DNA of 64,000 nucleotides from Ascidia mentula. Taxonomy: Eukaryota; Chordata; Ascidiacea; Phlebobranchia; Ascidiidae. The stretch spans positions 7,251,001 through 7,315,000 of the forward strand of contig OX387197.1 in NCBI GenBank assembly GCA_947561715.1, written 5' to 3'. Below, piece after piece: positions 60,408 to 64,000 of this stretch (positions within the stretch are counted from its first letter, which is position 1; the number at the start of each line of letters is the position of its first letter). The position numbers and the translations under genes are program-made. The notes under the pieces are model-generated. The model was not told where the DNA came from. It worked only from the letters and a program-made list of their open reading frames with translations, and searched no databases.

Positions 60408-62648
60408 ATTCAGTTTGTTTCTCCGAAGTTTCAAATACTCTGTAACCTTACTTCGTGAACGAATACTTAAATAACAAACTTGAACGTGGAATTCCAAAGG
60501 GCGTTTCAATGACGCTAACTAACAATAAAAAGCACAGACCCGCGAAATCGTTTCTCGTTGCAGTTTTTTTGGTGCTTCATTTAACCGACGTCATGGGGTG
60601 TTGCTGTTGTTTCGCAACATTGTAAACAGTAATTGCAGACAGATTTATGGTGAGAGCGATCGAACGAATCGTGCGACGAACCAAAATTAAACCATATCGC
60701 AATAAGTGGTGATTAGACGAAATGAAATTTAGTTTTTGTATTCCCAACCTATTTACATGCGTTTACACACGATAAATAGGTGGTATTTTTCCTTCTCCGT
60801 ATTCTGTGTGTGGTATACGTTCTTAATGGGACCAAGTTACCAGAAAAAATAGCAAAAAACACTACAATATTTAGTATTTGCATCAAAAATTTTATGTGTA
60901 GACCACATAAAATGTACGTATGGAACAAATATCACAAGTGTATGAGTATGTATATAGACAAAATCAATACAGCTAATACACGAAACACTGAAAGTAGCAA
61001 ATGTAAAGCAGAATATCCAGCATTATTGGATAAATAACATTTATATTTTAGTGGCAGTTTCTCCTATTGCTTAAATTTCTGTATGTTGAAAACAAGTTGG
61101 GGTCGTTCTATTTATAATAGGGTTGGTGACATTCTTTCGCGGGTTTTATTATTTATTGGTATTAGTGCAGTCAACTAGACTGTTTTTGAAACGTGTGGTT
61201 TGGTCGTCGGTTAGTATTTGCATAAATATGAGTTATCTAAGCAATTCTTAAAAACGTCCTTGTGTTGGTGGTAGAATTAGTTCTTGCTGATAGTGAAAGT
61301 AAAAAAGCAATAATCTTTTAATATTGTTCAAAAGCCGCAAATTAAAAACTTTTATCCGTTCCTGCAAAGCCTACATTTGTGACGGAAGATCTTTTATACA
61401 TCCAGGCAAAATTTAAATTTAACGACATGTAAAACTGATTTTACTTAATGATTACGAACATCAAACTAGTTTCATCAAGTGTGTGAGCGTGTTAACATGG
61501 ACTGTAGTGGTCGGTGTTTGCAAAATAATAGCGTCTATTAAGCTACTTGCCAGTAAACTAAGTTGTAATGGCCAATAAACCTAGTCGCAATATTTTCCGT
61601 CAGATGTCGCTCGCAGTCAAAAACCGTATTCCAGTAGATGTTGCGCGAAAATGGTCGTGATCTTCGTATCGACGGAAAATGTACGATCTGCACAAAAGTG
61701 TTTCTTGCTTTCGTATGCGAAGGCATGATCGATCGCCCGCGAGGGTCCTTATACTTGGGAACCTCAGCTATCGTATTTTGATTATCAAGTTCACGGACAT
61801 CCAAAGGCATCGGAAAAATCAACTCCCAGCCGTTGGCATACCTAACACAATATTCTACAGCTTGTGCAACGGAGCTTAGTGGTTAGGGCGGTTAGAATAT
61901 TGTTTCATGTTATCGCAAGAATAGCTAGGATCCACCCACTGCGAACTGCCATTTACGGCCCTTGGCGATCTTAGCGCGTGTTCCGGTTTAGCTAAATCAG
62001 AGTCGCACCGAAAAAAGAGAGTAGTGGAAACCGTTAGATCGCGCTTTTAAAAGTGTTTTGATATCATGCAGTCTGTCACAAGAAGTGTACAAAAAACTAC
62101 AGCAGTTAGGTGTGTATTGTGTAATTATACAGCACTAAAATCGAATATTGAACGCAAGTAAAAACAGCGAATCACTTCTGAAACCTGAGGCGGCAACGTT
62201 TGCGATGACAGTCGTGAAAAACCGCTGCACGTAAGAAACTAAAGTTACAAACCGACATATTTTTAACGGCGGTTTTCCTGCATGGTATGTATTGTAGACA
62301 TTTGTTCTGCTGCTGATGTGCAAAAAAATGTTTATTATTGTGTTACATTGTATCACAGCATTGAAGTTACGTTCATGAGTAAGTTTGCAGTGACGTTATG
62401 TACTAATCTCTGCCACAGTCAAATGGCCTAAAGTTGTACACAATATAGAATATGTTAAATAAACAATGAGTACACACAATTGTTTGCGAATAATAAGCAA
62501 TAGATGAGGACGGAGGAGAAAAGAATACAACCACAAAAGAAATAGTTAAAACTAAAACACGCACGTGGCACTTTCAATAAACACATTATCAACAGGAAGT
62601 AGCCTTCGTCGTGAACAGAAAAACGAAAGTTGTTGCCAAAGCAAAAAT
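60408..62648. other. Intergenic between LamG gene and NLR 3' end
   Basis: About 2.2 kb, AT-rich, holding the LamG promoter and NLR 3' flank. Frames at 60780-61037 and 61538-61822 are featureless. A weakly tRNA-like stretch near 61871 was rejected. Confidence 0.45.
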
Positions 62649-64000
62649 CTATTCGATCCACAAGCCTTCTATGGCGGAACGCTGCAAACAAAAAGGCACG
62701 ATCAAATTCCGAAGCGTTTATCTGAAGAAATGTATCGAATATTCTTCTATGCTCTGGTATAGCATTTGAAAACGGTGACTAACATGTACCTGTTTTATTG
62801 TGTGACATTAGTAAACCAAATTGAGGCACGTTGAAAATAAAATGAACGCAAGATGAGACGAAATATACTTCCAATATTTTTACTCACAGAAATGCCAAGC
62901 TTCTCGACCTCATCGGCGATGACCTCAATCTTCGCTTTGGATATTGCGCAGCCATGCAAATACCATTTGTTTACCTTGGGTAAACTGTCACAGATGTACT
63001 TCACTCCTTCGTCTCCGATGTTATTGTGACTTAAGTAAACAATTTCCACCTTCGATTCAGAAGAAAACGGTTAGTGTTATACATGTAGTTTTAATTTATA
63101 ATGTCCTTGTGAGTCGTTCAGGCCATTCCAAAATTGCCATGGTCGTGGATTCGTAAATCACAACTAAGACATTTTTTTAAATAGTTGCTTTGTGGATGGC
63201 ACACACTTATGTATTTCTACTTCATAAGCAGCCTAATGACTTATCAAACACCATGAAAAAGTTAAACAAGCTGTATCTGTCCATGTTTCTAAACGCAATT
63301 CGCACCTTGTGTTTTGATGCAATGATGCCGTTGAAAATCCATTTTGCCATGGTAAAATTTAAATTGCATCGTCTCAAGTCTAACACTTCAACTGGACTTG
63401 TGAGCCTGGGTAGTAATTGTCCCAAGGCATAAGCTGTGAGGGGACTCATCGGGACAAGCGTCAGATGATATTCGGGAGGAAAGTACTTTGCTAATGAGTT
63501 TTTCACTTCGTCTGAGCATTCCTCCAAATCGACCAAGAGATCTGAAAGCAAGAAAAGATTAGAAAGTTTTTTTATGAACGTGATTTCATCAGATTAAAAT
63601 GTACAACAGTAATTCGTATTTCCTGTTTGAGGAATAGGAAGTCTCACCAATTAACTGTTCGATGTAGTCAAATGACTGAATAAAGTCCACCAGTTCTTTG
63701 TAAAATGTCTCACATTTTCCTGCAAATAAATAGTCCTTTAGCTCATATATTTTGAAATCGACAATCATGGATATGTGTACCTCAAAATAAAAAAGTGCAC
63801 AAACCTTCAACCATTTTGTCCCCAAGCAAAAATCCGCACAGAAATCGCCGTACCATCGACCAATGGCCTTCAAAAATAACCTCGTGTACAACTTTGTTGA
63901 ACTCCTCTGTTGACATGAACATATACAGGTAAATGGCTGCAAAAACCTCCTGGAAAATTTGGTGGATAAATGTAAAGACTGCGTCACCCTCAAACAACGA
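62649..64000 (-). CDS. NLR family protein, 3' end (partial)
   Basis: Exons 63805-64000 (cut by the window edge), 63648-63719, 63306-63541, 62888-63049 and a tiny last exon 62649-62681, all in phase. The first visible exon has FTFIHQIFQEVFAAIYLYM, the F-h-H-xx-FQE-xxAA motif that follows the NACHT/winged-helix part of NLRs. Later exons carry ribonuclease-inhibitor-type leucine-rich repeats (VEVLDLRRCNLN, VEIVYLSHNNIGDEGVKYI). NLRs are cytosolic sensors of microbial products. The NACHT ATPase and any N-terminal effector domain lie beyond 64000, so subtype cannot be given. Confidence 0.8.

Noticed and set aside
61866-61960. tRNA-like stretch (ttagtggttag) that could be a tRNA or tRNA-derived SINE
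   Set aside because: Only an A-box-like part fits; no good B box or cloverleaf can be drawn.
1-64000. CRISPR arrays, operons, prophage or bacterial contamination
   Set aside because: No spaced direct repeats or prokaryotic gene organisation; the genes are intron-rich animal genes.

Overview
The window looks like nuclear DNA of a compact, AT-rich animal genome, most likely an ascidian tunicate or a similar invertebrate chordate. This is inference from gene content (latrophilin-type adhesion GPCR, fibrinogen-related lectin, HSDL2, MRPL55, CCDC78, NLR), short GT-AG introns and Penelope-like retroelements. I found no prokaryotic features. Gene models were built by hand from splice sites and reading phase; every exon chain called complete sums to a multiple of three.

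Layout: 1.6-6.9 kb (-) is a secreted protein with four LCCL domains, EGF modules and a C-terminal fibrinogen-related domain (FReD). 10.1-12.2 kb (+) is HSDL2, convergent with MRPL55 at 12.6-13.7 kb (-). 15.3-24.8 kb (-) is a 20-exon CCDC78 orthologue that carries a degenerate kinesin motor. 25.4-31.4 kb is a DNA transposon caught in an apparently exact 2,902-bp tandem duplication. 32.9-35.1 kb (+) is a heparan sulfate 3-O-sulfotransferase-like gene, convergent with a long adhesion GPCR at 35.9-51.2 kb (-). One GPCR intron holds a 3.3-kb head-to-head Penelope-like insertion flanked by a 16-bp target-site duplication. 56.0-57.8 kb (+) is a BTB/kelch-like gene, 58.1-60.4 kb (-) a small secreted laminin-G protein, and 62.6 kb to the edge (-) the 3' end of an NLR.

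The genes do not form one pathway. HSDL2 (peroxisome or mitochondrion), MRPL55 (mitoribosome) and CCDC78 (centriole/deuterosome) are housekeeping. The LCCL-EGF-FReD protein, adhesion GPCR, sulfotransferase, LamG protein and NLR are extracellular-recognition or immune-type genes lying side by side. The best leads are the LCCL4-EGF-FReD architecture with recurring GC-AG introns, the pseudo-kinesin CCDC78, the long GPCR ectodomain (discoidin-like, PAN, EGF, SUEL, HormR, GAIN), and a shared hammerhead-like motif in three unrelated repeats.
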